56,299 nt of DNA from Fibrobacterota bacterium (GCA_028287505.1 JAQBPN010000023.1:1-56299), one strand, 5' to 3'; shown: positions 45,576 through 55,385, numbered from the stretch's first letter. The notes: generated by a model from the sequence alone, not told the origin. Program-made: numbers and translations.

Positions 45576-47906
45576 ATGCAACCCATTCGTAGCGCAACCG
45601 TCATCGGCAGCGGCATCATGGGGTCCCAGATCGCGGCTCATCTGGCCGGCTGCGGCATCCCGGTCCTGTTGCTGGACATTCCCACCGAAGGCAAAAACCG
45701 GAACCTGGTGGCGGACAAGGGCCGCGACGGCCTGAAGAAGATCAAGCCTTCGCCCACCTATTCCGCCGACGCCCTGGATTTGATTTCCACCGGCAACACC
45801 GCGGACCACCTGGCCGAGGCGGGCAAAACGGATTGGATCATCGAAGCCATCGTAGAACAGCCCGATCCCAAGCGCGACTTGTTCAAGAAGCTCGCCGCGG
45901 TCATGGGGCCCAATACCATTCTGGCCACCAACACTTCCGGCATCCCTTTGAAAGTGCTCTGCCAGGATCTCTCCGCTTCCGTCCAAGAACGCTTCATCGG
46001 CACCCATTTCTTCAACCCGCCGCGCTACCTGCGCCTGGTGGAAGTCATCCGCGGCCCGAAAACCTCCCAGATCACCGTGGACCGCATCAACCACGTGCTC
46101 GGCGCCGTGCTCAACAAGGTGGCCGTGCCCGCGCTGGATTCCCCCGCGTTCATCGCCAACCGCATCGGCGTGCACGCCATGGTGGCCACCGTGAAGCTGG
46201 CCAAGGAAATGAACCTGACGGTGGAAGAGGTGGATATCCTCACCGGCCCCATCATCGGCCGCCCCAAGACCGGCACCTTCAAACTGGTGGACCTGGTCGG
46301 CATCGACACCCTGGGGCACATCATCAAGGGTCTGCAACAGGCTTTCCCAAGCGAGATCTTCTCCATCGATCCCGTCATCCAGGGATTGATCGACAAGAAA
46401 GCCTTCGGCAGAAAATCCGGAGCCGGATTCTACCGCAAGGGCAAGGAGGGCATGGAAGCCCTGGACCTTGCCAAAGGCGAATACCGTCCGGAGGCCAAAG
46501 CGCGCTTCGAAGAATTGAAGGATGTCTCCAAAGAGGAGACGCCCGAAAAGAAATTCCGCAAACTTTTCGCCGCCGAAGGCCGCGGCGCGGACGCCGCCAA
46601 AAGGATCCTGTCCACCACGCTCGCTTATGCCGCCACCGTGGCCCCCTCCATCACGGAAGACCTGTCCTACGTGGACGAAGCCATGGAATTGGGATTCGGC
46701 TGGGAGATGGGCCCTTTCAAGATCATCGACGCCATCGGCCCCGAGAAATTCCAGGCCGCCTGCGCCCAATACAAGATCGAGGCTCCCGCCTGGCTGTTCC
46801 AACAGGCCGCAGGGGATGCCCGCGTCTACAAGCCGGAAGGCGGCAAGGTCGCCATCAAGGATCTGCCCAAGGCGGGATCGGCGGGTTCGCGCCATGATCT
46901 CAAGGCCCGCGGATTCAGCCTGGTCCGCCAGCGCGCCAGCTCCAAGCCCGTCATCGAAACCACCGACGCCACCCTGTGGGACATGGGCGATCAGATATTG
47001 CTTCTCGAGTTCCACTCCAAGATGAACTCCATGGGGCCGATTTCCCTCGATATGATCCTGAAGTCCGTGGACAAGGCCAACGACGGCTGGGCAGGACTGG
47101 TGATCGGCAATCAGGGCCAGAACTTCTGCGCCGGCGCCAACATCGCCATGGTTCTCGTGGATGCGGCCAACGGCGAATTCGACAATATCGATTTCGCCAT
47201 CAAGCAATTCCAGCGCGCGAGCATGGCCATCAAGTATTCCGGCGTGCCCGTGGTGGTCTCTCCCCATAACATGGCCTTGGGAGGCGGCTGCGAGTTCGTG
47301 CTGCACAGCAACCGGCCCGTGCTTTCGCCCGAGACCTACATGGGCCTGGTGGAAGTGGGCGTGGGCCTGCTCCCCGCCGGCGGCGGCACCAAGGAACTGG
47401 CCGTACGCACCTACCAGAACAGCAAGGGCGCCCTGGCCCTCAACACCCTGATCAAGGCTTTCGAACTCATCGCCATGGGTAAGGTTTCCACCAGCGCCAA
47501 GGAGGCCTTCGACATGGGCTACCTGGACCGCCGCGCCGTGATCGCCTCCAACGAATCCACCCGCCTGGATCAGGCCAAGGCCGAGGCCCTGGCCATGTCA
47601 CGCGCCGGTTACCGTCCTCCCGCGCCCGCCCGCAAGGTCGAGGTGCTGGGCGCCGAAGCGCTTGCCGCATTCGACACCGGCGTCTTCATGCTGCGCGAAG
47701 CGGGCTTCGCCTCCGAACATGACGCCCTCATCGCCCGGGAGGTGGGCAAAGTGCTGGCGGGCGGAAACGTGACCGCGGGAACCACGGTGGACGAGGACTA
47801 CCTTTTGGATCTGGAACGGGACGGCTTCCTGCGCCTGGTGGGCACCAAGAAATCGCAAGAGCGCATCGAGTTCATGCTCAAGAAGGGCAAGCCGTTACGG
47901 AACTAG
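45576..47906 (+). CDS. 3-hydroxyacyl-CoA dehydrogenase / enoyl-CoA hydratase fusion
   Basis: 776 residues catalysing two beta-oxidation steps. The order is NAD-binding dehydrogenase domain first (VIGSGIMGSQIAAHL, residues about 7-21), HCDH C-terminal domains (about 190-430), then an enoyl-CoA hydratase domain at the C-terminus (about 460-700: NFCAGANIAMV, GGGCEFVLHSNRPV, VEVGVGLLPAGGG). This is opposite to FadB of E. coli, where the hydratase comes first, and like the fusions found in archaea and several other bacteria. GGAGGAAG precedes the ATG. It lies 78 bases after the ligase and 87 before the thiolase. Confidence 0.92.
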   Translation: MQPIRSATVIGSGIMGSQIAAHLAGCGIPVLLLDIPTEGKNRNLVADKGRDGLKKIKPSPTYSADALDLISTGNTADHLAEAGKTDWIIEAIVEQPDPKRDLFKKLAAVMGPNTILATNTSGIPLKVLCQDLSASVQERFIGTHFFNPPRYLRLVEVIRGPKTSQITVDRINHVLGAVLNKVAVPALDSPAFIANRIGVHAMVATVKLAKEMNLTVEEVDILTGPIIGRPKTGTFKLVDLVGIDTLGHIIKGLQQAFPSEIFSIDPVIQGLIDKKAFGRKSGAGFYRKGKEGMEALDLAKGEYRPEAKARFEELKDVSKEETPEKKFRKLFAAEGRGADAAKRILSTTLAYAATVAPSITEDLSYVDEAMELGFGWEMGPFKIIDAIGPEKFQAACAQYKIEAPAWLFQQAAGDARVYKPEGGKVAIKDLPKAGSAGSRHDLKARGFSLVRQRASSKPVIETTDATLWDMGDQILLLEFHSKMNSMGPISLDMILKSVDKANDGWAGLVIGNQGQNFCAGANIAMVLVDAANGEFDNIDFAIKQFQRASMAIKYSGVPVVVSPHNMALGGGCEFVLHSNRPVLSPETYMGLVEVGVGLLPAGGGTKELAVRTYQNSKGALALNTLIKAFELIAMGKVSTSAKEAFDMGYLDRRAVIASNESTRLDQAKAEALAMSRAGYRPPAPARKVEVLGAEALAAFDTGVFMLREAGFASEHDALIAREVGKVLAGGNVTAGTTVDEDYLLDLERDGFLRLVGTKKSQERIEFMLKKGKPLRN

Positions 47907-47993
47907 TAGGTTGTTAGGGTAGAGCGATAAGCGAGAGTGCGCTTTGAACTTTGAAATTTCGTCGGCGTCGACATCATCGTATCAGGAGGCCTT

Positions 47994-49172
47994 ATGAATG
48001 AAGCAGTCATCGTCGCCGGCGTGCGGACCCCCGTAGGCAAGGCGGGCAAGGGTTCCTTCACCCATGTGCGGTCGGACTCCCTGGCGGCCATCACCGTTCG
48101 GGAAGTCCTCAAACGGGCCCCCGGCGCCAAAGCCGAGGACATCGAGGATCTGATCCTGGGATGCGCCATGCCGGAAGCCGAGCAGGGCATGAACGTGGCG
48201 CGCATGGTGGGCCTGATGGCCGGCCTGCCGGACAAGGTCCCGGGCATGACGGTAAACCGCTATTGCTCCTCCGGCCTGCAGTCCATCGCCCTCGCCTCCG
48301 ATCGCATCAACCTGGGGGACGCGGAAGCCATCCTGGCGGGCGGTCTGGAGAGCATGTCCATGATTCCTATGGGCGGCCATAAAATCGCCCCCAACGCGGA
48401 GCTGGTGCAAAAGCGCCCCGAGTCCTATATGACCATGGGCCTCACCGCCGAGCGCGTCGCCGAAAAATACGGCATCTCCCGGGAGGAGCAGGACGCCTTC
48501 TCCTTCCGCTCCCACCAGAAGGCCATCGCGGCCATCCAGTCCGGCAAGTTCAAGGACGAAATCGTCCCGGTGACCTGGATTGAGACCCAGCTGGACTCTC
48601 ACAACAAAGAGCGGAAGATCGAACGCACCCTGGCCATGGACGAAGGCCCGCGCGCCGATACCACCGCGGAAGCCTTGGCCGGGCTCAAGGCCGTCTTCAA
48701 GAATAACGGCACCGTCACGGCGGGAAACAGCTCCCAGGTCAGCGACGGCGCCGCGATGGTGCTGGTGACATCCCGGAAGTATGCGGAATCCCACGGACTC
48801 AAACCCATCGCCCGTCTGGTCAAGTACGCGGTGGTAGGCGTGGCTCCGGAAATCATGGGCATAGGCCCCGCGGACGCCATCCCCGCGGTCTTGAAGAAAG
48901 CGGGCATTTCCCTCGACCAAATCGACCTGATCGAATTGAACGAGGCTTTTGCCGCCCAATCCCTGGCCGTGCTCAAGGCCCTGAAGTTCCCGGAGGAAAA
49001 GGTCAACGTCAACGGGGGCGCCATCGCCCTGGGCCACCCCCTGGGCTGCACGGGCACCAAACTGACGGTTTCCCTGCTCAGCGAACTGAAGCGTCGGGGC
49101 GGAAAATACGGGATTGTCTCCATGTGCATAGGCGGGGGCATGGGCGCTGCCGGCCTGTTCGAAATGCTGTAA
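47994..49172 (+). CDS. fadA: Acetyl-CoA acyltransferase (thiolase)
   Basis: 392 residues; performs the thiolytic cleavage that ends each beta-oxidation round. Catalytic residues: Cys91 in NRYCSSGLQS (acyl-enzyme), His348 in ALGHPLGCTG, and Cys378 in MCIGGGMGAAG. NEAFAAQ is also present. Length matches the family. AGGAGG is ideally placed before the ATG. Last gene of the operon; a strong hairpin-T-run terminator follows at 49259-49277. The gene symbol is by function; the sequence alone does not separate FadA from other degradative thiolases. Confidence 0.93.
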   Translation: MNEAVIVAGVRTPVGKAGKGSFTHVRSDSLAAITVREVLKRAPGAKAEDIEDLILGCAMPEAEQGMNVARMVGLMAGLPDKVPGMTVNRYCSSGLQSIALASDRINLGDAEAILAGGLESMSMIPMGGHKIAPNAELVQKRPESYMTMGLTAERVAEKYGISREEQDAFSFRSHQKAIAAIQSGKFKDEIVPVTWIETQLDSHNKERKIERTLAMDEGPRADTTAEALAGLKAVFKNNGTVTAGNSSQVSDGAAMVLVTSRKYAESHGLKPIARLVKYAVVGVAPEIMGIGPADAIPAVLKKAGISLDQIDLIELNEAFAAQSLAVLKALKFPEEKVNVNGGAIALGHPLGCTGTKLTVSLLSELKRRGGKYGIVSMCIGGGMGAAGLFEML

Positions 49173-49258
49173 GGGCATTCCGGCGCCCCGCACCCCGCGG
49201 GCGCCGCTCCCCGGTTCCATTACTACTGATTTTAGGGCCTTTTAACCGAACGGTAATC

Positions 49259-49277
49259 GGGGGTTCGGCCCCCTTTT
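49259..49277 (+). terminator. Intrinsic terminator of the beta-oxidation operon
   Basis: GGGGG (49259-49263), loop TTCGG, CCCCC (49269-49273) and a TTTT run (49274-49277). It lies 87 bases after the thiolase stop and just before the next gene. Confidence 0.75.
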
Positions 49278-49302
49278 GATTTATATTTGGCTTGTCGCTT
49301 TT

Positions 49303-52300
49303 ATGGCCATTAAAAAAGACAATCCCTTTAACGCACTTCCCCCAGCGGAACCGGGTCCATCGCGGAAGCCATGGTCGCCGCAACCGTTCCGGAACCTCCA
49401 TCCCCATCTGTTCGCGCTTCTGGCCCTGTGCCTTTTCTCGCTGGTTCTCTGGTCTTGCAATACCAATAGCCCCGATGACGTGTATACCGTCACTTTCAAA
49501 TTGGACTCCACCCGCGTGGGCAAGTTCGACAGCGTCCTGGTGCAGATCTATAACGGCAAGGCTCCCGGGCCGGGCGATACCAACCAGGCCGTGCAGGTGG
49601 AAGTCATCAAGCTGACGCCCACCACCAAGGAAGTCACCGTAGAACTCAATTCCAAGGTGAAGAAGGACTTCTCTGTCGTGATCACGGGATTCAGCGGCAA
49701 GGAAATCGCGTACCGGAACCTTCACATCGTGGATGGATTCGCCACTCCCGACACCAGCAATCCGTCCGTGCTTTTGATCTCCCGCATCCAGGCGGAGGAT
49801 CTGACCTTGAGCGTGGGGGAGACGCGCGCTCCGGCCCTGACATTCACCCCCGCGAACGCAGGGGACAAGCGCTTCGTACTGGTCAGCAAGGACAGCGCCA
49901 TCGCCAAGGTGGTGGGGGACAGCCTGAAGGGCCTCAAGGCGGGCAGGGCGAAAGTCTTCGCATCCACTCCGGACTTCAGCGTGACCATCGATTTCTCGGT
50001 GAACGTGGTGAACGTGCGTGTGACGGTCCTCAAGACGGATTCCCTCTTCCTGAAGGTGGGCGACAGCCTCAAGCCTCCCGTCACCGTGCTTCCCGACAAC
50101 GCCACGGACCCGGACTACCGCCTGGAGTCCTCGGATTCCACGGTCCTGCAAGTGGCCGGCAAATCGGTCAAGGCGCTGAAACCCGGCAAGGTGCATGTCC
50201 TGATGATCGCAAACGACGGCGGTGTCACGGACACCTTCTACGCGGACGTGCGGATTCCGGTCACGGCCCTCAAAGGCAACAACCTGGTGAAGGAAACGGG
50301 CGACATGTTCGCTCCGGTATTGGAGTGGACGCCTTCGGACGCCACCATCCAGAAGTATACCCTGGAGTCCAAGGACACCAATAATGTCGCCGTCCGCGGA
50401 GACAGCCTGGAGGCGAAAGCCATCGGGGCGGTGAAAATCACGGCCACCAGCGAGGATGGCAAATTCAAGGCCGAATTCGAGGTCGATGTGAGGGCGAAAG
50501 TCTTCCGCGTCAAGAGCATCCAGGCCGAAAATCTGCGCGGCCTGCAAGGGGATACCTTGGACGCCAAGTTGACCTGGGATCCCGCCAATGCCAGCGATCA
50601 GGGTTTCATCCTCAAGTCCATGGATTCCGCCACGGCTTCCATAGTGGATGGGAAAATCATCCCCAAGCTCGTGGGGAAAACCAACATCGAGGTCACCTCA
50701 ACGGATGGCGCCAAGAAAGCCACCTTCGAACTTTCGGTGGAACTCGCGAATTTCAAGGCGGACATCCTGCCCATTACGAGCACCAAATGCGCGCCCTGCC
50801 ATGTTCCCCCTACCGCGACCTTCAATTGGACGGATTCCGTCCAATTGGTACGGAAGGGCGGAGTCGCAATCGACAGGCTTACCCGGTCCGATACGGCTGC
50901 AGGGAAAATGCCGCTGGTCGGCGCCACCGGCGGACCCTTGGGAAGACGCGATTTGAACGTCCTGTTGGGATGGCTGGCCCGGGTGGCGATTTCGCTGAAA
51001 TCGATCACGATTACGGATACGGTCGTGAACCTGGGCGATACCGTGGTTCCGGATATCGTTTTCACCCCGGCGAACGCTTCCGACAAGGTCCTGACGCTTT
51101 CCAGCCAGGATAGCAGCGTCGTGGTGGTCAGGGGGGGCGCGCTTGTGCCCGTGAACATGGGTTCGACCTCAATCGACGTCGTGACGGATGAAGGCGGCCT
51201 GCACGTCAAATTCAAGATCACGGTGGGAGCGCCCCTTTTCCAGAAGAACATCCTGCCCATCACTTCGGTGAAATGCTTTCCCTGCCATGGTCCCGGCACC
51301 ACCTTCAATTGGCAGGATTCCATCTCGCTGATTTCCGATGGATCCAATGCTTTGGATCGCCTGCAAAGGGATATCGACGCGGCCGGGCGGATGCCTTTGA
51401 AAGTCGGGGCGCCCAACGGGGATCTGACGCCCACGGAATTGCACGTCCTGCTCACGTGGCTCAATTCCAAGGTGGTGCCGCTGAAAGGGATTTCGGTCCC
51501 GAACGACAGCGTCAAATTGGGATCCCTAAAAGCCCCCGCCATCGTCTACACACCGGCGAACGCCACCAACAAGGCGTATGAATTGATCAGTTCGGACACC
51601 AATACGGTGGCATTGGATGGGAACCAGTTTGTCGGGAGGGCGTTGGGTTCGACTACGGTCCTGGTGCGTGCATTCGACGGCAACTTTTCGAAGCAGATTA
51701 CCGTAAAAGTGATCCCGGTCGCGGTGGATTCCGTCACCGTGAACGATACGGCCGGAGCCATCGGGGATACCGTGGTTCCCAGGGTGAATTTCTTCCCGGC
51801 CAATGCCACCAACCAGGCCTATACAATCGCTTTGCTCAAGCCGTCAGCCATCATCAAGGTGGACGCGATCAAAAAGGCCGTGATTGGTTTGTCCATAGGC
51901 AAGGACACCCTGGAAGCCACCTCCACGGACGGAAGCAAAAAGGGGCGCATCATCTTCACCGTCGGTCCGGTGTTGCCGAAATCCCTGTCCATTCCCGATA
52001 CCAATGGGACTGGCAGCGATCTGGTCAGCCCCAGGTTGATTTGGACTCCGGCCTCCACGACGGACAAAACCTACTCCTTGTCCATTCCCGCCGCGGATAC
52101 CCTGATTGCCGCGGTGCGCGGCGGCCAAATCCTTTGCAAGTCGGTCGGAACCGTCGCGGCCGTAACCGCCACTTCCACGGCGGATGCCAACGTCAAAGCG
52201 ACCTTCAAATTCACGGTAGGCCCGGTTCCCGTCCAGAGCATCACCGTGGCCACCCGGTATGCCGCCATCGGCGCTACTTTCGCCCCGGTCATCACCTTCA

Positions 52301-52728
52301 TTCCCGCCAATGCCACCAACAAGAATTATACGCTCACGCTTGCGGGTGGCGATACCAATATGACCGTATCGGGCGGCTCCCTTTTCGGCAAACATCTGGA
52401 CAGCACCAAGGTCACGATTACGACCCAGGACGGGGCGAAGACGGCGCTTTGGACGGTAGTGGTGACCCGGCCTCCCTGGGGAGCGGTGAAGGCCCTGGTG
52501 GTCTCACGGTGCGATCAATGCCATGCGATAGGCAATGCTTCCCATCTGCCGACCTGGGAGGACTCCGTCTCCATGGTGGCGCTGACGCCGAAAGATTACC
52601 CTGCGACCATCATCGGCCGCGTAACCAGTACCGGCGCCCCCATGCCGCCGACGAATGCGGTTCCTACTCCGGGACCCCTTCAACCCGGAGACATCTCAAT
52701 CATCGTCAACTGGCTGAATACCAAGTAG
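49303..52728 (+). CDS. Ig-like (BIG2) repeat lipoprotein with three c-type haem segments
   Basis: 1141 residues from the ATG at 49303 (a TTG nine codons upstream is less likely). A long N-region precedes a hydrophobic segment ending in LWSC (Cys52), predicting a lipoprotein. The rest is a series of about 80-residue Ig-like BIG2 repeats (FTPANAxDKxxTLxSxD; ATSTDGxxKAxFxxxV). Three short CxxCH segments interrupt them: C496-APC-H500, C658-FPC-H662 and C1070-DQC-H1074. Each is followed by a candidate distal Met (Met536, Met697, Met1114) and ends in LxWL or similar, the layout of PSCyt1-like mini cytochromes. It is probably a surface electron-transfer or anchoring protein. The neighbouring minus-strand barrel gene ends 9 bases away. 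Confidence 0.85.
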   Translation: MAIKKDNPFNALPPAEPGPSRKPWSPQPFRNLHPHLFALLALCLFSLVLWSCNTNSPDDVYTVTFKLDSTRVGKFDSVLVQIYNGKAPGPGDTNQAVQVEVIKLTPTTKEVTVELNSKVKKDFSVVITGFSGKEIAYRNLHIVDGFATPDTSNPSVLLISRIQAEDLTLSVGETRAPALTFTPANAGDKRFVLVSKDSAIAKVVGDSLKGLKAGRAKVFASTPDFSVTIDFSVNVVNVRVTVLKTDSLFLKVGDSLKPPVTVLPDNATDPDYRLESSDSTVLQVAGKSVKALKPGKVHVLMIANDGGVTDTFYADVRIPVTALKGNNLVKETGDMFAPVLEWTPSDATIQKYTLESKDTNNVAVRGDSLEAKAIGAVKITATSEDGKFKAEFEVDVRAKVFRVKSIQAENLRGLQGDTLDAKLTWDPANASDQGFILKSMDSATASIVDGKIIPKLVGKTNIEVTSTDGAKKATFELSVELANFKADILPITSTKCAPCHVPPTATFNWTDSVQLVRKGGVAIDRLTRSDTAAGKMPLVGATGGPLGRRDLNVLLGWLARVAISLKSITITDTVVNLGDTVVPDIVFTPANASDKVLTLSSQDSSVVVVRGGALVPVNMGSTSIDVVTDEGGLHVKFKITVGAPLFQKNILPITSVKCFPCHGPGTTFNWQDSISLISDGSNALDRLQRDIDAAGRMPLKVGAPNGDLTPTELHVLLTWLNSKVVPLKGISVPNDSVKLGSLKAPAIVYTPANATNKAYELISSDTNTVALDGNQFVGRALGSTTVLVRAFDGNFSKQITVKVIPVAVDSVTVNDTAGAIGDTVVPRVNFFPANATNQAYTIALLKPSAIIKVDAIKKAVIGLSIGKDTLEATSTDGSKKGRIIFTVGPVLPKSLSIPDTNGTGSDLVSPRLIWTPASTTDKTYSLSIPAADTLIAAVRGGQILCKSVGTVAAVTATSTADANVKATFKFTVGPVPVQSITVATRYAAIGATFAPVITFIPANATNKNYTLTLAGGDTNMTVSGGSLFGKHLDSTKVTITTQDGAKTALWTVVVTRPPWGAVKALVVSRCDQCHAIGNASHLPTWEDSVSMVALTPKDYPATIIGRVTSTGAPMPPTNAVPTPGPLQPGDISIIVNWLNTK

Positions 52729-52737
52729 CCCGGCTTC

Positions 52738-53766
52738 CTAAAACCCCACGCTCAATCCGGCTCCGGCCACCCAGAACTTCGCATTGGACGTCGCATCGAA
52801 GTCCTTCTCCTGTTGGGCATAAACCCCCAGATCGAGCCAGGACCAGGGAGAATAGGCGTAGCTCGCTCCCAAAGTCAGAACCCGATCCAGGGCGGATGCG
52901 AATTGCCAGTCCATGGCGCTGCGCAGGGAAACCAGGTGGCTTCCATTGTCCCAATCCGCCTGGAACGCCAGGCCGGCCCCGCCTACCGTTATTTGCCGTG
53001 AAGAGTCCGCGCAGGCCTTGCCGGTTTTCCCTGCGCAGACCGAAGGGCTTTGATCCTGTCTCTGGCGATAGCCCGAACCCGCGGCGCCGAATTCGAAATC
53101 ACCAATGGATTTGGTCAGCCCGCAGGATCCGCTCCAGGTCCGGAAGGTTTCCCCCAGGTCATCGTAACCCGCCGCCGCCCTGACCTCCCAAGTGCTGTCG
53201 GCGTCCAGTGCCAGGCGTTGGGAGAGGTCCGCTCCGTAACGGAAATCCGTTGAGGCCTCGGCCTTCACTTTTTCAGTCCGCGTCAGTTTGTTGTAGAGAA
53301 TCGAGGTATAGGCGATTCCCGTCTCCGCCCCCATGGAAAATCCGCCGAGTTTGTACCGCAAGGAGAAACTGGCATCGCCGCTCTGGAGTTTGTTTTTCCG
53401 CATATTGGTGTTGGAAGCCACCGCGGCGTTTTCGGTGAGGCGGCCCCCGCCCGGACGCTGCCGCAAGGATAGGGAGAGGGAGTCGTTCGCGTGGAGCCCG
53501 TTTTCGGTTTTCCGTCCCTGGCCGAAGGTCAGCCCATGGCCGGAGTAGCAGCGGACATGGCGGAAAGGCTTCGACGCCGGCGGACTCGCCGAATCCACCT
53601 GCATGGAGGGACCATCCAAACCGGTCGCAAGCGTTTCCTGCCCTGCCGCGAAGCCCGCGGAGAAAAGCCCGATCAGGCAGATAAGGATATGACGGGAGGG
53701 GAGGCGTGGAGGAAGGGAAGGCGCGGGCGGCCGGAGACCGGCGACCCGCCCGGAAAGCGGCGACAA
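52738..53766 (-). CDS. Predicted outer-membrane beta-barrel protein
   Basis: 342 residues. Signal peptide after a Pro/Arg-rich start (LICLIGLFSAGFAAGQ); the mature part shows alternating amphipathic strands (ASFSLRYKLGGFSMGAETGIAY, cut here for brevity to its pattern) and ends in Phe (GAGLSVGF), typical of BamA-recognised barrels. The start used is TTG at 53766, two bases after the stop of the upstream heptad-repeat gene, so coupled translation is likely; no ATG lies before the signal peptide. No specific family recognised. It is convergent with the haem/Ig lipoprotein gene, suggesting a possible functional pairing but not a shared transcript. Confidence 0.7.
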   Translation of the reverse strand: MSPLSGRVAGLRPPAPSLPPRLPSRHILICLIGLFSAGFAAGQETLATGLDGPSMQVDSASPPASKPFRHVRCYSGHGLTFGQGRKTENGLHANDSLSLSLRQRPGGGRLTENAAVASNTNMRKNKLQSGDASFSLRYKLGGFSMGAETGIAYTSILYNKLTRTEKVKAEASTDFRYGADLSQRLALDADSTWEVRAAAGYDDLGETFRTWSGSCGLTKSIGDFEFGAAGSGYRQRQDQSPSVCAGKTGKACADSSRQITVGGAGLAFQADWDNGSHLVSLRSAMDWQFASALDRVLTLGASYAYSPWSWLDLGVYAQQEKDFDATSNAKFWVAGAGLSVGF

Positions 53767-53767
53767 A

Positions 53768-54250
53768 TCAGGGAGTAGCGTTCTTCATGTCCTTTTTATC
53801 CTGATGTTTGTCCTTGCGGTCCGCGCGCTTTTCTTTGCGGTCTTCGCGCAATTCCTTTTTATCCTGCTTCACTTCCTTGCGATCGGCTTTGACATCTTTC
53901 GCATCCTGGTGAAGTTCTTTCTTGTCGGATTTGATCTCGCCGCGATCCGCGGTCAGCTCATCCTGGCCCGCGCCCGCGGCCTTGTCCGCCTTGTACTCCT
54001 GTTTGTCTGTTTTGAGCTCCGCCGCATCCTGCCGGGTCTCCTGCTTATCCGCGCGCTTCTCGGCCTTGTCAGCCTTGATCTCTTTCTTGTCCTGATGGAT
54101 CTCTTTGCGATCCTTTTTCAGCTCTTTGTTGTCCTGCTTGATTTCCTTGGCATCCTGGCTCACGCCGGCGCCAGCGGGTTGCGCGGGATCCTCCGCGCGA
54201 CCGAATGTTACGGCTCCGAGAATCATTCCGCAATAGATGAGGTTTTTCAT
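53768..54250 (-). CDS. Exported heptad-repeat protein (DxKExKx repeats)
   Basis: 160 residues from the ATG at 54250 (AGGAAAGG upstream). Signal peptide MKNLIYCGMILGAVTFG, then about 16 heptads of the pattern D-x-K-E-[ILV]-K-x (for example DAKEIKQ DNKELKK), in two blocks of eight separated by DKAAGAGQDELTA, with a short C-terminal ATP. The regular spacing predicts a long, highly charged single helix or coiled coil outside the cytoplasm. No family recognised; similar charged repeat proteins are known but without clear function. The next gene starts two bases after its stop. Confidence 0.75.
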   Translation of the reverse strand: MKNLIYCGMILGAVTFGRAEDPAQPAGAGVSQDAKEIKQDNKELKKDRKEIHQDKKEIKADKAEKRADKQETRQDAAELKTDKQEYKADKAAGAGQDELTADRGEIKSDKKELHQDAKDVKADRKEVKQDKKELREDRKEKRADRKDKHQDKKDMKNATP

Positions 54251-54337
54251 GATTATCCTTTCCTGAGGTTGGGTTCCATTAATTACTCGCTTTTCGGCCC
54301 GCATCCACGCCCTGATCGCAAAGAAAAGGGGCAAAGA

Positions 54338-54361
54338 AAAAGGGGCATCTCCGCCCCTTTT
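54338..54361 (-). terminator. Terminator-like hairpin after the barrel gene at 54393
   Basis: AAAAGGGGC (54338-54346) pairs perfectly with GCCCCTTTT (54353-54361) around ATCTCC. On the minus strand the T-run follows the stem, 32 bases after the stop of the gene at 54393-55217; on the plus strand it also ends in T. It probably works in either direction. Confidence 0.65.
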
Positions 54362-54392
54362 CCCCAATCCACGGATTCAAGTCCGTTCGAAG

Positions 54393-55217
54393 CTAGAGGG
54401 CGTTGTACAAGCCCTCGTCCAAGGTGAAGAACAATTCGAACCGGAACGTCTGCGTATCCGGCTGGTTCTGACCGGAAAGGGAGATGGGGAAGGCCATTTC
54501 CGCGCTCACGATTTTGTTGAACGTGTAATAAGCTCCGGGGGCCACCTGGAAAAGATGCGCGCCTTCGTCCACGGACTCCCCGTTCACCATGTGGTTGAAA
54601 TAGAAGTCATACTGCATGGCCAGATTGATGCCCAGGTATTGGTTGCGCTTGGTTATGCCCGGGATGGGCAAGGGGTATTCCGGCTTGGCGAAAAAGTGGA
54701 GGTTGTCGATTTTGTTTTTGTCGTTGTCCTCGGTGTTGAAAGAATAGGACACGTTGCTGTACAGGTTCACCTGGGGGAATTTCTTATCGTACATGCCGCC
54801 GAAGGTCATGGTGGCGTAGTTGCCCGCGTTCATGATGTCTTCGAATCCAACGGGAAGGGAAATGGCCAGGAATCCGCCGCCGCCGGTAACCGGGTCCCCG
54901 TATTTCAGGCCCAGCACGGGCCGGTCCAGTCCGGTATGGCCGGTTTCGTCCACAATCAGATAGCGGATGGCCATGGACGCTTCCAGCATGTCCAGCAAAC
55001 CGAATTTGCCCTGCATGGGCAGGGAAGTGGGATTGTTCGTGTTCTCAATACCGTCGCTTTCCCAACTGTCCTGGTAATTGCCGGAGACTGAGGTCCGGTC
55101 CATTCCGACGTTGATTTGCATGACTCGGGCCGCGACCGGCATGTACTCATCCAGGGCGAAAAGCGCCGAGGCCGTGCAAAGGGCGGTTAGAGTGCTCAGC
55201 ATCATCTTATGGGACAT
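54393..55217 (-). CDS. Exported outer-membrane-type protein
   Basis: 274 residues from the ATG at 55217 (AGGAG upstream); the frame runs further but the signal peptide starts here (MLSTLTALCTASALFA). The mature part has regularly spaced aromatic strands (YATMTFGGMYDKKF, QYDFYFNHMV, RFELFFTLDEGLYNAL) and glycine turns, a beta-barrel pattern similar to MetA-pathway-of-phenol-type and transporter barrels. No specific family. It stands upstream of the heptad-repeat gene on the same strand, separated by a terminator, so it is probably its own unit. Confidence 0.7.
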   Translation of the reverse strand: MSHKMMLSTLTALCTASALFALDEYMPVAARVMQINVGMDRTSVSGNYQDSWESDGIENTNNPTSLPMQGKFGLLDMLEASMAIRYLIVDETGHTGLDRPVLGLKYGDPVTGGGGFLAISLPVGFEDIMNAGNYATMTFGGMYDKKFPQVNLYSNVSYSFNTEDNDKNKIDNLHFFAKPEYPLPIPGITKRNQYLGINLAMQYDFYFNHMVNGESVDEGAHLFQVAPGAYYTFNKIVSAEMAFPISLSGQNQPDTQTFRFELFFTLDEGLYNAL

Positions 55218-55385
55218 TCCGTGCTCCTGATCATTTTGTCCGCTTGCAAAAGGCGCCATCGATCGGCGAAAAAGATACATGCTCAGTTTAACCGTATTTG
55301 TGCCATGATTTCAACTTTTTGATGCTGAGAGCCCAATTTTTCCGAATCGGAGGCGAAAACGGGTGGATTGGAAGCCCGACTGCGC

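Noticed and set aside
44235-47306. 1023-codon antisense open frame opposite the beta-oxidation genes
   Set aside because: Covers parts of two real genes on the other strand and has shadow-frame composition.
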